A DNA stretch of 26,036 bases from Alphaproteobacteria bacterium (GCA_026400595.1 JAPLOT010000339.1:1-26036), one strand, 5' to 3'. Positions 7,123 to 14,888 are shown, numbered from the stretch's first letter. Notes: a model not told the origin generated them from the sequence alone. Program-made: numbers and translations.

Positions 7123-7139
7123 GGCGATCTTCGATCGCC
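7123..7139. repeat. Inverted repeat, 7-bp perfect stem with 3-base loop
   Basis: GGCGATC (7123-7129), loop TTC, GATCGCC (7133-7139). It is compact and stable, with no T-tract on either side, so it is not a standard terminator. Confidence 0.5.
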
Positions 7140-7220
7140 AACCTGCGGTGGCACAGCCTTGTTGGCTCGGAGTTAAACGGCTCTCGTCTGCCGGCGACAT
7201 CCGAGACCGGCCCACGTTAA

Positions 7221-7257
7221 CGACTCTCGCCACCCCGATGGCTACCGCAGAGAGTCG
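7221..7257. repeat. Inverted repeat, 8-bp perfect stem enclosing an inner hairpin
   Basis: CGACTCTC (7221-7228) pairs with GAGAGTCG (7250-7257). Inside the 21-base loop, GCCA (7229-7232) can pair with TGGC (7239-7242). It lies about 60 bases downstream of the tRNA-Thr 3' end, where it could act as a processing or termination structure, or be part of an unannotated RNA. Confidence 0.45.
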
Positions 7258-7316
7258 ACAGCGTTCGGGGGAGCCAGCTCAATTCGAGCTAGGTGATTGT
7301 TTTCATGTGCGTAAAC

Positions 7317-7391
<75 letters not shown>

Positions 7392-7484
7392 CTGTGCGCG
7401 ATGCGGGCGGACACATGCCACAGCTGGGGGGCAGGCGCAACCCCGTCGCTTGACGCCTCCGTCGGGGTCCCGCAGATATGCCAC

Positions 7485-7613
7485 ATGAGCACCAAGAAGG
7501 AGAGTGCGGAGGCGCGGAAACAGCGGCTGGCCAAGGCGCTCAAGGCCAACATCGCCCGGCGCAAGGCCCAGGCGAGACAGCGTCCACAGGCGGGCCGGGA
7601 CAAGGCCGAATAG
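7485..7613 (+). CDS. Small basic protein upstream of murA
   Basis: A 42-residue, strongly basic peptide with lysine/arginine-rich helices (ARKQRLAKALKANIARRKAQARQR). Small proteins of this type (helix plus an RRKAQAR tail) are often found directly upstream of murA in alphaproteobacteria, which is the main reason to accept it. That is recalled synteny. Its function is unknown. The charge suggests nucleic-acid or ribosome contact, but nothing shows this. No good Shine-Dalgarno precedes the ATG at 7485, so confidence rests on position and composition. It ends 102 bases before murA. Confidence 0.6.
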   Translation: MSTKKESAEARKQRLAKALKANIARRKAQARQRPQAGRDKAE

Positions 7614-7715
7614 GGTTGCCCCAATTGGGCCATGTGTGCTTGTTAGCGCCCTGAGACAGGGGGCCGGACGGGGAATCGGGTTCAGGACCCGGGCTTGCAA
7701 GGGGAATCCCATTTC

Positions 7716-9008
7716 ATGGACCGTATCCAGATCCGCGGCGGCAACCGCCTCAATGGCAGCATCCAGATCTCGGGCGCCAAGAATGCCGCGCTCCCGCTGA
7801 TGATCGTGTCGCTGCTCACGCCCGAAACGCTCACCCTCTCCAATGTTCCGCGGCTTGCCGATGTACGTCAGCTGCAGCGCATTCTGCAGAATCATGGCGT
7901 CGACATCATGGTGGCAGGGAAGCGCCCTGGTCAGAACGGCCATAGCGGCGACACCAAGCAACTCTCGGCAAGGACCATCGCCGACACCACCGCGCCCTAT
8001 GAGTTGGTGTCCAAGATGCGTGCCAGCTTCTGGGTTCTGGGGCCGCTGCTCGGCCGCTGCGGCGAGGCCAAGGTCTCGCTGCCCGGCGGCTGCGCCATCG
8101 GCACCCGCCCGGTGGACATGCATCTCCAGGCCATGGAAGCGCTCGGCGCCGAGATCGCCATCGAGGGCGGCTATGTGATTGCCAGGGCGCGGCATGGATT
8201 GAAGGGCGCACACATCGCCTTTGACAAGGTGTCGGTGGGTGCCACCCATGCTGCCCTCATGGCTGCCGTTCTGGCCGAGGGCGACACCATCATCGAGAAT
8301 GCCGCAACCGAGCCCGAGATCGGCGATGTCGCCACCTGCCTCGTCAAGATGGGTGCCCGGATCGAAGGCATCCACACCACCACCCTGAGGGTGCGCGGCG
8401 TGACCAGCCTGCACGGCACCGAGCACAGCGTCATTCCCGATCGCATCGAGACCGGCACCTATGCCATGTGCGCCGGCATGACCGGCGGCGACGTCACGCT
8501 GAAGGGCGCCGACGCCGGGCATCTGGGCGCAGTTCTCGACGTGATGCGCCAGGCCGGGATCGGTGTCGATGTGACCAATGAAGGCCTCCGCATCCGCCGC
8601 AATGGCCAGGCGCTGGAGCCGGTCAGGGTCGAGACCCAGCCCTTCCCTGGCTTTCCCACCGATTGCCAGGCCCAGTTGATGGCGCTGATGACCATGGCCA
8701 ACGGCACCAGCATGATCCGAGAGACCATCTTCGAGAACCGCTTCATGCATGTGCAGGAACTGGCCCGGCTGGGGGCCGAGATCCAGCTCCATGGCGATAC
8801 TGCCGAAGTCCGCGGCGTAAAGAAGCTGACAGGAGCGCCGGTGATGGCCACTGACCTCCGCGCCTCGGTCTCGCTGGTCATCGCCGCACTTGCCGCCGAA
8901 GGCGAGACCACGATCAACCGCGTCTATCACCTCGACCGCGGCTTCGAGACCCTGGAGGAAAAGCTCCAGGCCTGCGGTGCAGACGTGAGCAGGATATCCG
9001 GGAACTGA
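7716..9008 (+). CDS. murA: UDP-N-acetylglucosamine 1-carboxyvinyltransferase MurA
   Basis: A 430-residue cytoplasmic enzyme that transfers enolpyruvate from phosphoenolpyruvate to UDP-GlcNAc, the first committed step of peptidoglycan synthesis. The start MDRIQIRGGN leads to SGAKNAALP with the conserved K22-N23 pair. The catalytic cysteine is C126 in LPGGCAIGTRPVDMH, the residue alkylated by fosfomycin. Further hallmarks are PDRIETGTYA, PTDCQAQLMAL and FENRFMHVQEL. Length is normal for the family. The ATG at 7716 is chosen over one seven codons upstream because the family begins here; GGGG lies about 10 bases ahead. It is followed after five bases by the DUF2948 gene, so they are cotranscribed. 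Confidence 0.98.
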   Translation: MDRIQIRGGNRLNGSIQISGAKNAALPLMIVSLLTPETLTLSNVPRLADVRQLQRILQNHGVDIMVAGKRPGQNGHSGDTKQLSARTIADTTAPYELVSKMRASFWVLGPLLGRCGEAKVSLPGGCAIGTRPVDMHLQAMEALGAEIAIEGGYVIARARHGLKGAHIAFDKVSVGATHAALMAAVLAEGDTIIENAATEPEIGDVATCLVKMGARIEGIHTTTLRVRGVTSLHGTEHSVIPDRIETGTYAMCAGMTGGDVTLKGADAGHLGAVLDVMRQAGIGVDVTNEGLRIRRNGQALEPVRVETQPFPGFPTDCQAQLMALMTMANGTSMIRETIFENRFMHVQELARLGAEIQLHGDTAEVRGVKKLTGAPVMATDLRASVSLVIAALAAEGETTINRVYHLDRGFETLEEKLQACGADVSRISGN

Positions 9009-9013
9009 CGGCA

Positions 9014-9445
9014 ATGCTCAAGCTTGCCGCCCTTGATGCCGAAGACCTCGCGGTGGTGTCTGCCCACATGCAGGACGCGCTGGTCAAGGCCGGCGATCTG
9101 GCCTTCAACAGCAGCCGCCGGCAGTTTGCCCTGGTCGCCAACCGCTTTGCCTGGGATGCCGACGAGGACCGGCAACGCCGGCGCAGTGGGCTTCATTTCG
9201 ACCGCGTGCTGTCGGTCAGGTCACGCGGAATCCCCCGGCACGACGCCGATGCCGTCCTGTCGCTGCTCTCCATCGGCTTCGAAACGGGCGACGCACCGGC
9301 GGGTGACGTGGTGCTCACCTTTTCCGGCGGGGGAAACATCCGGCTGACGGTCGAATGCATCGAGGCGCAGCTCCGGGACCTGGGTCCGGTCTGGCAGGCC
9401 AGCAGCGTTCCCAGTCATGACGACACGGACGGCAAAGCCCCCTAG
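9014..9445 (+). CDS. DUF2948 family protein
   Basis: A 143-residue cytoplasmic protein of unknown function. The opening LKLAALDAEDLAVVSAHMQDA, the central RFAWD and HFDRVLSVRSRGI, and the late VVLTFSGGGNIRLTVECIEAQLRDLG are characteristic of DUF2948, an alphaproteobacterial family normally found right after murA. It begins five bases after the murA stop. No signal peptide, membrane helix or catalytic motif is seen. In many alphaproteobacteria hisD lies between this gene and the UPF0262 gene; here the gap is only 33 bases and hisD is absent. Confidence 0.88.
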   Translation: MLKLAALDAEDLAVVSAHMQDALVKAGDLAFNSSRRQFALVANRFAWDADEDRQRRRSGLHFDRVLSVRSRGIPRHDADAVLSLLSIGFETGDAPAGDVVLTFSGGGNIRLTVECIEAQLRDLGPVWQASSVPSHDDTDGKAP

Positions 9446-9478
9446 CAGTCCCGGCGGCCGCCCGGCTATTGTCGTGCC

Positions 9479-9958
9479 ATGAACGACAAACTCAGGACAC
9501 GGCTGCTGGCGGTCGAACTTGATTCGAGCATCGGACCTGGCCCCTCGCCCGAGGCCGAGCACGAACGCCGGGTCGCCATCTATGACCTGGTCGAAGAGAA
9601 CAGCTTCTGCCTTGCCGCCGAGCCAACAGGCCCCTATCGCCTGCGGCTGTCCACGGCCGATGGCCGGCTGATCTTCGACGTGCTCAACGAGCGGGAGGAA
9701 CGCCTGTCGCTGATCGGCCTCTCGATGTCGCCCTTCCGCCGCATCGTGAAGGACTACTACATGATCTGCGAGAGCTACTACCAGGCGATCCGCACCGCCA
9801 CGCCGTCGCAGATCGAGACTATCGACATGGCGCGGCGGGGATTGCACAACGAGGGCAGCGATTTGCTGCGCGAACGACTGAATGGAAAGGTGGAGGTGGA
9901 TTTCGACACGGCGCGGCGCCTGTTCACGCTGGTCTGCGTCTTGCACTGGCGGGGCTGA
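9479..9958 (+). CDS. UPF0262 family protein
   Basis: A 159-residue cytoplasmic protein of the uncharacterised UPF0262 family, found largely in alphaproteobacteria. Recognisable segments are EHERRVAIYDLVEENSF, GPYRLRLSTADGRLIFDV, SMSPFRRIVKDYYMICESYYQAIR and IDMARRGLHNEGSDLLRERL. The last helix pair (GLHNEGSDLLRERLNGKVEVDFDTARRLFTLVCVLHWRG) is strongly conserved in the family. The start has no clear Shine-Dalgarno and lies 33 bases after the previous gene. The following phosphatase gene starts eight bases after its stop, a pairing conserved in this group of bacteria. No function is known. Confidence 0.9.
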   Translation: MNDKLRTRLLAVELDSSIGPGPSPEAEHERRVAIYDLVEENSFCLAAEPTGPYRLRLSTADGRLIFDVLNEREERLSLIGLSMSPFRRIVKDYYMICESYYQAIRTATPSQIETIDMARRGLHNEGSDLLRERLNGKVEVDFDTARRLFTLVCVLHWRG

Positions 9959-9966
9959 CCCATCCT

Positions 9967-10413
9967 ATGCCGGGCGATCTTCCCAGCGCCGTCCTCTTTG
10001 CCTGCACCCAGAACGTCATCCGCTCGCCCATGGCTGCAGCGATCATGAAACATTTCTATGGCCACAAGGTCTATGTCGCGTCCTGCGGGGTGAAGCCCGG
10101 CCAGCCCGATCCCTTCGTCAACGCCGTGATGGAGGAAATGGGCATCGACATGGGCAAGTACCGTCCGCAGGGTTTCGACGACCTCGAGGATTCGAGTTTC
10201 GATCTCGTCATCTCCCTGTCGCCCGAGGCGCATCACCGCGCGCTGGAGCTGACGCGCACCATGGCCATCGACGCGGAGTACTGGCCGACCATGGACCCCT
10301 CGATCACCATGGGTAGCCGCGAACAGATCCTCGACAGCTATCGGGAGGTGCGCGACACGCTGACGCGGAAGATCCGTCAGCGCTTCGGCAGCGTCGCTGC
10401 GCGCGGCGTATGA
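9967..10413 (+). CDS. Low-molecular-weight protein-tyrosine-phosphatase/arsenate reductase-like protein
   Basis: A 148-residue cytoplasmic protein of the LMW-PTP fold. The phosphate-binding loop C-x5-R-S is at C13-S20 (CTQNVIRS), and the catalytic acid would be D110 in MDPSITMGS. Typical LMW-PTPs read CxGNxCRS, so the second glycine and cysteine are replaced here (Q15, I18). This variant is common in the alphaproteobacterial group that sits next to UPF0262. An ArsC-like activity needs further cysteines in partner positions; only C40 is available, so a phosphatase is more likely. Substrate unknown. It is the fourth gene in the murA run, eight bases after UPF0262. Confidence 0.85.
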   Translation: MPGDLPSAVLFACTQNVIRSPMAAAIMKHFYGHKVYVASCGVKPGQPDPFVNAVMEEMGIDMGKYRPQGFDDLEDSSFDLVISLSPEAHHRALELTRTMAIDAEYWPTMDPSITMGSREQILDSYREVRDTLTRKIRQRFGSVAARGV

Positions 10414-10429
10414 TGACGGGGTGGTCATC

Positions 10430-11041
10430 ATGCGATTGACGCGGGGCGAATGGGCGATCGCGATCTTTACCGCTACCTACGCCGTGGCCTTCCTCGCATA
10501 CTTCATCAAGATCGCCGATCAGGAGTTCATCGGCTATCTGGCGACCATGGTGATCCTCGTCGGCCTCGTGGCCTGGAGCCACCAGCTGATGCGCTTTCCC
10601 CTGACCTTGCTCTGGGCCTTCACGCTCTGGGGTCTTGCGCATATGGCCGGCGGCAGCCTGCCGGTTGGGGACACTGTTCTCTACAATCTGGTCCTTATCC
10701 CGATTGCCGGAGACGGCGAACTCCGGATCCTGAAGTATGACCAGCTCGTGCATTTCTACGGTTTCGCGGTGACGGCGTGGATGCTGTGGTTCATCCTGCA
10801 GAAGCAGGCACCGCAGCTGCGCCGGACCCTGGCCGTCTATGCCTTCCCGGCCCTCGCCAGCATGGGGCTTGGCGCCGTCAACGAGATCGTCGAGTTCTCC
10901 GCCGTGATGCTGGTGCCGCACACCAATGTCGGCGGCTACTACAACACGGCGCTCGATCTGGTGTTCAATGCGCTGGGCGCCATCTTCGCCGTGCTGGTCT
11001 GCGCGGCATGGGAGTATGGTCAGACGCGTTCGCCAAGATAG
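10430..11041 (+). CDS. DUF2238 (YjdF-like) integral membrane protein
   Basis: A 203-residue inner-membrane protein with about six helices: WAIAIFTATYAVAFLAYFI, FIGYLATMVILVGLVAW, FPLTLLWAFTLWGLAHMA, LVHFYGFAVTAWMLWFIL, a segment ending LGAVNEIVEF, and ALDLVFNALGAIFAVLVCAA. Polar residues inside helices (LKYDQLVHFYGF, GAVNEIVEF, YYNTALDLVFNALGA) match the YjdF/DUF2238 pattern, where conserved Asp, His, Asn and Glu face the membrane core. Function is unknown. A GTG at 10421 is an alternative start; the ATG at 10430 is preferred because GGGGTGG lies five bases upstream. Its last 22 bases overlap the end of the convergent methyltransferase gene. Confidence 0.82.
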   Translation: MRLTRGEWAIAIFTATYAVAFLAYFIKIADQEFIGYLATMVILVGLVAWSHQLMRFPLTLLWAFTLWGLAHMAGGSLPVGDTVLYNLVLIPIAGDGELRILKYDQLVHFYGFAVTAWMLWFILQKQAPQLRRTLAVYAFPALASMGLGAVNEIVEFSAVMLVPHTNVGGYYNTALDLVFNALGAIFAVLVCAAWEYGQTRSPR

Positions 11042-12540
11042 CAACGCTTGCGGCGCGCGACGAACTCATTCAGCGCCTCATCGACGGCCGGATCGAGCGG
11101 TGGCTTTTCGTAGTTGCTGAGAATCTGCTTCCAGATCCGGTTGGCTTTCACAGGCGCGGTCTCGCGGCCGCGCTCCAGCCATGTGTCGTAGTTGTCCCAG
11201 TTGGAGACCATCGGCTGGTAGAATGCGGTCTCGTAGCGCGCCAGCGTGTGCGGCGTTCCGAAGAAATGCCCGGCCGGACCCACATCGCGTACGGCGTCAA
11301 GGGCCAGCGTCTCCGGCGTCACGCGCGGCGGCTCGCACCATGCAGCCATCATCTGCAGCATCTCGGCGTCGATGATCAGCTTCTCGCAAGACGCCGTCAG
11401 GCCGCCGTTGAGCCAGCCCGCCGCATGCAGGATGAGATTGGCGCCGCCGGTGATCGCCCCCCACAGCGACATCATGCTCTCGTAGGCGGCCTGTGCATCC
11501 ACGTCGTTGGCGGCGGTCACGTTGCTGGACCGAAAAGGCACGCCGAGCAGGCGCGCCAGCTGGCCCGAGATCTGCGCGGCCTGCGTGTATTCCGGGGTTC
11601 CAAAGGCCGGTGCCCCCGACTTCATGTCGACGTTGGAGGTAAATCCGCCGTACATCACCGGCGCGCCGGGACTCACGATCTGCGCCAGCACGATTCCGGC
11701 CATCGCCTCGGCATGCTGCTGGGCCAGCGCGCCCGGAAGCGTCACCGGGCTCATGGCACCCGCCAGGGTGAAGGGCGTGATGACATTGCATTGCCCGTGT
11801 TCGGCCATGGTGATCAGCCCCTCGGCCATGGGCACGTCGAGCTGCAGCGGGGAATTGGTGTTGATGATGGCCGTGAAGACGCAGTGATCGCGCATGTCAT
11901 CGCGCGTGCGGCCCAGCGAGATCGCGGCAACATCGATGGCATCGAGCGCCACGGCGCTGCCAAGTCCCTGTGGCTGCCAGTTCTTGTCGAGGAGCGTGGC
12001 CTGTGCGTAGTAGAGGTCGAGGTGGCGCGTGCGCGCATCGAGGTCGAGCGCCTCGAAGGGGCCGCCACCTTCCTGGTGCAGGATGTTGAGGCTCTGTACC
12101 ACCTTGAGGAAATCGCATTGCTCGGCATAGCTGCCCTGCCGTCGGCCTCCGTCGAGATCACAGACATAGGCAGGCCCGCCGACTGAAGCGAAAAGCACGT
12201 GACCGTCGCCAACCTGCAAGGTCTTTCCCGGATCGCGCGCATGGAGCGTAAAGCCAGACGGCGCCTGCGCGAGCCAGTTACGCAGCATGTCGCGACCGAA
12301 GCGTACGCGATCGGACCCGGCTTCGACATCTGCGCCTCCTGCGGCATAGAGCGCGCGGGCGCGATCCGAGAGCACCTTCATGCCGATTTCCTCGAGGATT
12401 GTCAGCGCCGTGGCGTGGATGGCCTGCAGCGAGTCCTCCGAAATGACGGCAATGGGCGGATAGCGGTAGACCGGCTGGCGGAAGGGTCTCTGCATATTGC
12501 CAGAGGCGCTGCGGCTCGCACGTTCGCGACGCCGCGTCAC
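11020..12540 (-). CDS. MttB-family (trimethylamine methyltransferase-like) protein, non-pyrrolysine
   Basis: A 506-residue member of the MttB superfamily, a TIM-barrel group that transfers a methyl group from a quaternary or tertiary amine to a corrinoid protein. Family segments include TALTILEEIGMKVLSDRARALYAAGGA, VGGPAYVCDLDGG, NTNSPLQLDVPMAEG and GGANLILHAAGWLNGGL. The frame is open throughout, with no in-frame amber codon, so it belongs with the non-pyrrolysine homologues, whose characterised members demethylate glycine betaine, proline betaine or carnitine. No corrinoid protein or activating enzyme is in the window. The GTG at 12540 overlaps the stop of the upstream flavoprotein gene (GTGA), with AAAGG upstream; an ATG at 12495 is possible but has no ribosome site. 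Substrate is unknown. Confidence 0.87.
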   Translation of the reverse strand: MTRRRERASRSASGNMQRPFRQPVYRYPPIAVISEDSLQAIHATALTILEEIGMKVLSDRARALYAAGGADVEAGSDRVRFGRDMLRNWLAQAPSGFTLHARDPGKTLQVGDGHVLFASVGGPAYVCDLDGGRRQGSYAEQCDFLKVVQSLNILHQEGGGPFEALDLDARTRHLDLYYAQATLLDKNWQPQGLGSAVALDAIDVAAISLGRTRDDMRDHCVFTAIINTNSPLQLDVPMAEGLITMAEHGQCNVITPFTLAGAMSPVTLPGALAQQHAEAMAGIVLAQIVSPGAPVMYGGFTSNVDMKSGAPAFGTPEYTQAAQISGQLARLLGVPFRSSNVTAANDVDAQAAYESMMSLWGAITGGANLILHAAGWLNGGLTASCEKLIIDAEMLQMMAAWCEPPRVTPETLALDAVRDVGPAGHFFGTPHTLARYETAFYQPMVSNWDNYDTWLERGRETAPVKANRIWKQILSNYEKPPLDPAVDEALNEFVARRKRCYLGERV

Positions 12541-14558
12541 GGATCAGGCCTTTCGCGGCGGAGTACGACGGCCGCCGAGCTGTCGAACTCGCGGGCAAAT
12601 CGATGGCCGGCGTAGACGGCGTCGGCAACAGGTCCTGGTGAGAAGCAGTCGCCAATGCGCGCGACCGCCGGCGCAGCCTCGTTCTGGGCGAGCTCCCTGT
12701 AAAGATCGTCAACAGGCAGGCGCCCGGTCACCAGCACGATGCTTCCGAAGGTCATCGTGACGGGACTGGCAGAAAGCGCGTATCCGAAGGTGGCACGGCC
12801 TTTCGCCACAGCCTGGAGGATGTGAGACACGAACAGGCGGATGCCAAGGTCCAGCAGCCGCTGCTGGACGAAGCCCTGCTCGTCGGTCATCTGCGTCCAG
12901 GCCGAGACCGCGGGCTGGCTGGTTACATAGGTGACATCATGCCCCTCCCGCCGCAGCTGTTCGGCGAGCGCACCGCCCATGTAGTAGTTCTCATCGTCAT
13001 AGATCAGGACGGGCCCCTGAAGGTTGTCGAGATCATCAGGCGTACGTGTCACCGCATCGGCATCGATCAATGCGGGCTGCTCGCGGGCGGTGCCGATCCC
13101 GTCGCGCCGCCAGCGGCTACCGGTTGCGATCACGACCTGATCTGCGCCGAAGTCGCGGATGTCAGGTGCCGCAAGCGCGCTCTCGCGATAGATGCTCACA
13201 TTGGAAAGTTTCTCCAACAGATGCTGACGATGATCGCGCACGCGGATCCAGGTCGACAGGCCGGGAAGGGCAGAATCGTGCAACAGCCGCCCGCCCAGCT
13301 CGCGGCCACGCTCGGCGAGCGCCACCTCGTAGCCACGCTGGCCCAGCGCCAGCGCCGCCTCGAGGCCGGCAGGCCCGGCGCCGACAATCAGGATGCGCTT
13401 GTCGGAAGCGCGCGCGGGGATCCGCAGCGGATGCCAGCCACGCCGCCATTCCTCGCCAATCGTCGGATTCTGGGTACAACGCAGCGGTACGGCCTCATTG
13501 TTGGCCGAGCGGCAGATGTTGCAGCCGATGCATTCGCGGATCTCATCCTCGCGGCCGTCACGGATCTTGGCCGGCAGAAAGGGATCGGCAATGGAAGGCC
13601 GTGCCGCGCCGATGAGGTCGAGTGTCCCATTCCTGATCTGTGCCAGCATCGTCTCGGGCGACGTGAACCGGCCAACGCCGACCACCGGCTTGCTGGTCAA
13701 GCCCTTGACGAAGCGCACATAGGATTCCTGGAAGGCTTCCGGCGAAAACCTTGCACTCTTCGAGTCGTTGCCAAGCGCGCCGCTCACATTCACATCCCAG
13801 AGATCGGGAAGTTCGGCCAACAGCTCGACAATCTCGCGAGCCTCGCCATCATGTGTGATGCCCGCGGGCCCATGCAATTCGTCCACCGACATGCGGAGCG
13901 CCACGGCACATGTGCCCTGGACCGCCTCGCGGGTGACCTCGATCATCTCGCGGACCAGCCGGGTGCGGTTCGCGAGAGATCCACCATAGGCATCGCTGCG
14001 GCGGTTGGTGCGGGGCGAAAGAAACTGCAGCGGCAGATAATCGTGGCCAGCATAGACATAGACGATATCGGCACCGGCGCGGCGCGCCCGCGTAGCCGCT
14101 TCCGCCTGCCAACCGAGAAGGGCGCGGATGTCGGCCTTGTCCATCGCCCGGGCCGATCCAGGTCCAAGCAGGTGCAGGCCCTGGCCCGATGGCGAGACCG
14201 CCGCATCGCGCGAGAGGCGGTTGTTGCAATGAAAACCGCCGTGCCAGAGCTCGACGGCCAACAGGCTGCCGTGTTCGTGCACGGCATCGGCAGTGACCGC
14301 AAGCGCACGGACATCATCCTCGTCCCAAAGCGAGAGATAGGCAAAGGGAAAATCGTCAGATGACGGATGAATAGAACAGTACTCGGTGGAGACCACGCCC
14401 CATCCACCTTCGGCCTTGATACCGCGCAGCGCGGCCGAGGCCTTGGGCATGCGCCAACCCATGCCGGTGGCATGTGGCGTCTGGTAGAACCGGTTTGGCG
14501 CGGTCACCGGCCCGATTCGGACAGGCTCGAAAAGCTTCTGGTATCGCGGCTGGTTCAC
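12537..14558 (-). CDS. Trimethylamine dehydrogenase-family flavoprotein (DgcA/StcD-like N-demethylase)
   Basis: A 673-residue iron-sulfur flavoprotein. An Old-Yellow-Enzyme barrel (about 1-335) contains PLQFLSPRTNRRSDAYGGSL. Four cysteines C-x2-C-x2-C-x11-C (CIGCNICRSANNEAVPLRC, about 343-361) ligate a 4Fe-4S cluster. A dinucleotide-binding domain starts at ILIVGAGPAGLEAAL. Such enzymes oxidatively demethylate tertiary amines such as dimethylglycine or N-methylproline. By recall of trimethylamine dehydrogenase, the flavin-linking Cys30 is Ala30 here (PHATGMG), so FMN is probably not covalent. Tyr60 and the WD tryptophan of the substrate bowl are retained, while the third aromatic (Trp355) is Asn. 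The GTG at 14558 has GGGGGAG upstream; an upstream in-frame ATG only adds shadow sequence of ptsH. It overlaps the MttB-family gene by four bases. Confidence 0.88.
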   Translation of the reverse strand: MNQPRYQKLFEPVRIGPVTAPNRFYQTPHATGMGWRMPKASAALRGIKAEGGWGVVSTEYCSIHPSSDDFPFAYLSLWDEDDVRALAVTADAVHEHGSLLAVELWHGGFHCNNRLSRDAAVSPSGQGLHLLGPGSARAMDKADIRALLGWQAEAATRARRAGADIVYVYAGHDYLPLQFLSPRTNRRSDAYGGSLANRTRLVREMIEVTREAVQGTCAVALRMSVDELHGPAGITHDGEAREIVELLAELPDLWDVNVSGALGNDSKSARFSPEAFQESYVRFVKGLTSKPVVGVGRFTSPETMLAQIRNGTLDLIGAARPSIADPFLPAKIRDGREDEIRECIGCNICRSANNEAVPLRCTQNPTIGEEWRRGWHPLRIPARASDKRILIVGAGPAGLEAALALGQRGYEVALAERGRELGGRLLHDSALPGLSTWIRVRDHRQHLLEKLSNVSIYRESALAAPDIRDFGADQVVIATGSRWRRDGIGTAREQPALIDADAVTRTPDDLDNLQGPVLIYDDENYYMGGALAEQLRREGHDVTYVTSQPAVSAWTQMTDEQGFVQQRLLDLGIRLFVSHILQAVAKGRATFGYALSASPVTMTFGSIVLVTGRLPVDDLYRELAQNEAAPAVARIGDCFSPGPVADAVYAGHRFAREFDSSAAVVLRRERPDP

Positions 14559-14614
14559 GCTCGGACTCCCCCGCTGCACAATGCCTGCAGGGCCGGAAAA
14601 GCGCAACCTCGGGC

Positions 14615-14887
14615 CTATTCCTCGTCGAAGCGGGAGGCAACCAGCGCCTCGAGCGCCGCCATTGCAGCCTCGGCCTGCGGGCCCGACGCCTCGACGAGGA
14701 TCGAGGTTCCCATCGCCGCGGCCAGCATCATAAGACCCATGATGGAGGTGGCAGGGACAGTCTGGCCATCGCGGGTCACGGTGATGTTGGCGTCGAAGCC
14801 CTCGGCACACTTGACGAACTTCGCCGAGGCGCGAGCGTGAAGGCCGCGCTGGTTGATGATGGCGAGTTCCTTCGAGAGCGCCGGCAC
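14615..14887 (-). CDS. ptsH: Phosphocarrier protein HPr
   Basis: A 90-residue HPr. The phosphorylated histidine is H17 in NQRGLHARASAKFV, and the regulatory serine is S48 in ATSIMGLMML, the target of HPr kinase. Both are intact. With only EIIA and HprK nearby and no sugar-specific membrane component, this is the incomplete alphaproteobacterial PTS, which regulates rather than transports. HPr would take phosphate from an EI-type protein (not in this window), pass it to the EIIA(Man) encoded one base upstream, and be modified on Ser48 by HprK. The gene that follows, 56 bases on, is the TMADH-family flavoprotein; in many relatives that place is held by ahcY. Confidence 0.96.
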   Translation of the reverse strand: MPALSKELAIINQRGLHARASAKFVKCAEGFDANITVTRDGQTVPATSIMGLMMLAAAMGTSILVEASGPQAEAAMAALEALVASRFDEE

Positions 14888-14888
14888 G

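Larger units (their letters stand above)
7049..7316. other. Non-coding region between tRNA-Thr and the DUF937 operon, rich in hairpins
   Basis: About 330 bases (6985-7316) hold no convincing gene on either strand. Apart from the DUF937 promoter, I see a cluster of inverted repeats, two of them listed separately. There is also a 5-bp stem TCTGT/ACAGA with its GT-extended flank around 7092-7107, AGCTC/GAGCT around 7276-7290 just downstream of the tRNA, and an imperfect direct repeat (7172-7186 against 7216-7229, GTTAAACGGCTCTCG versus GTTAACGACTCTCG). None ends in a clear T-tract. A small RNA or tRNA processing/termination structure is possible. Confidence 0.4.

Noticed and set aside
9452..9467. 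GC-rich palindrome around GGCGGCCGCC between DUF2948 and UPF0262
   Set aside because: Short, in a 33-base gap of a co-directional operon, without a T-tract. Such palindromes are expected by chance at this GC content.
10777..12186. Open frame of about 469 codons on the plus strand crossing two real genes
   Set aside because: It overlaps the DUF2238-like gene in another frame and the MttB-family gene antisense, and has no domain similarity.
12822..14363. Open frame of about 513 codons on the plus strand opposite the TMADH-family gene
   Set aside because: Composition is typical of codon-shadow frames in GC-rich DNA, with no motif and no ribosome site, and the minus-strand gene has clear domains.
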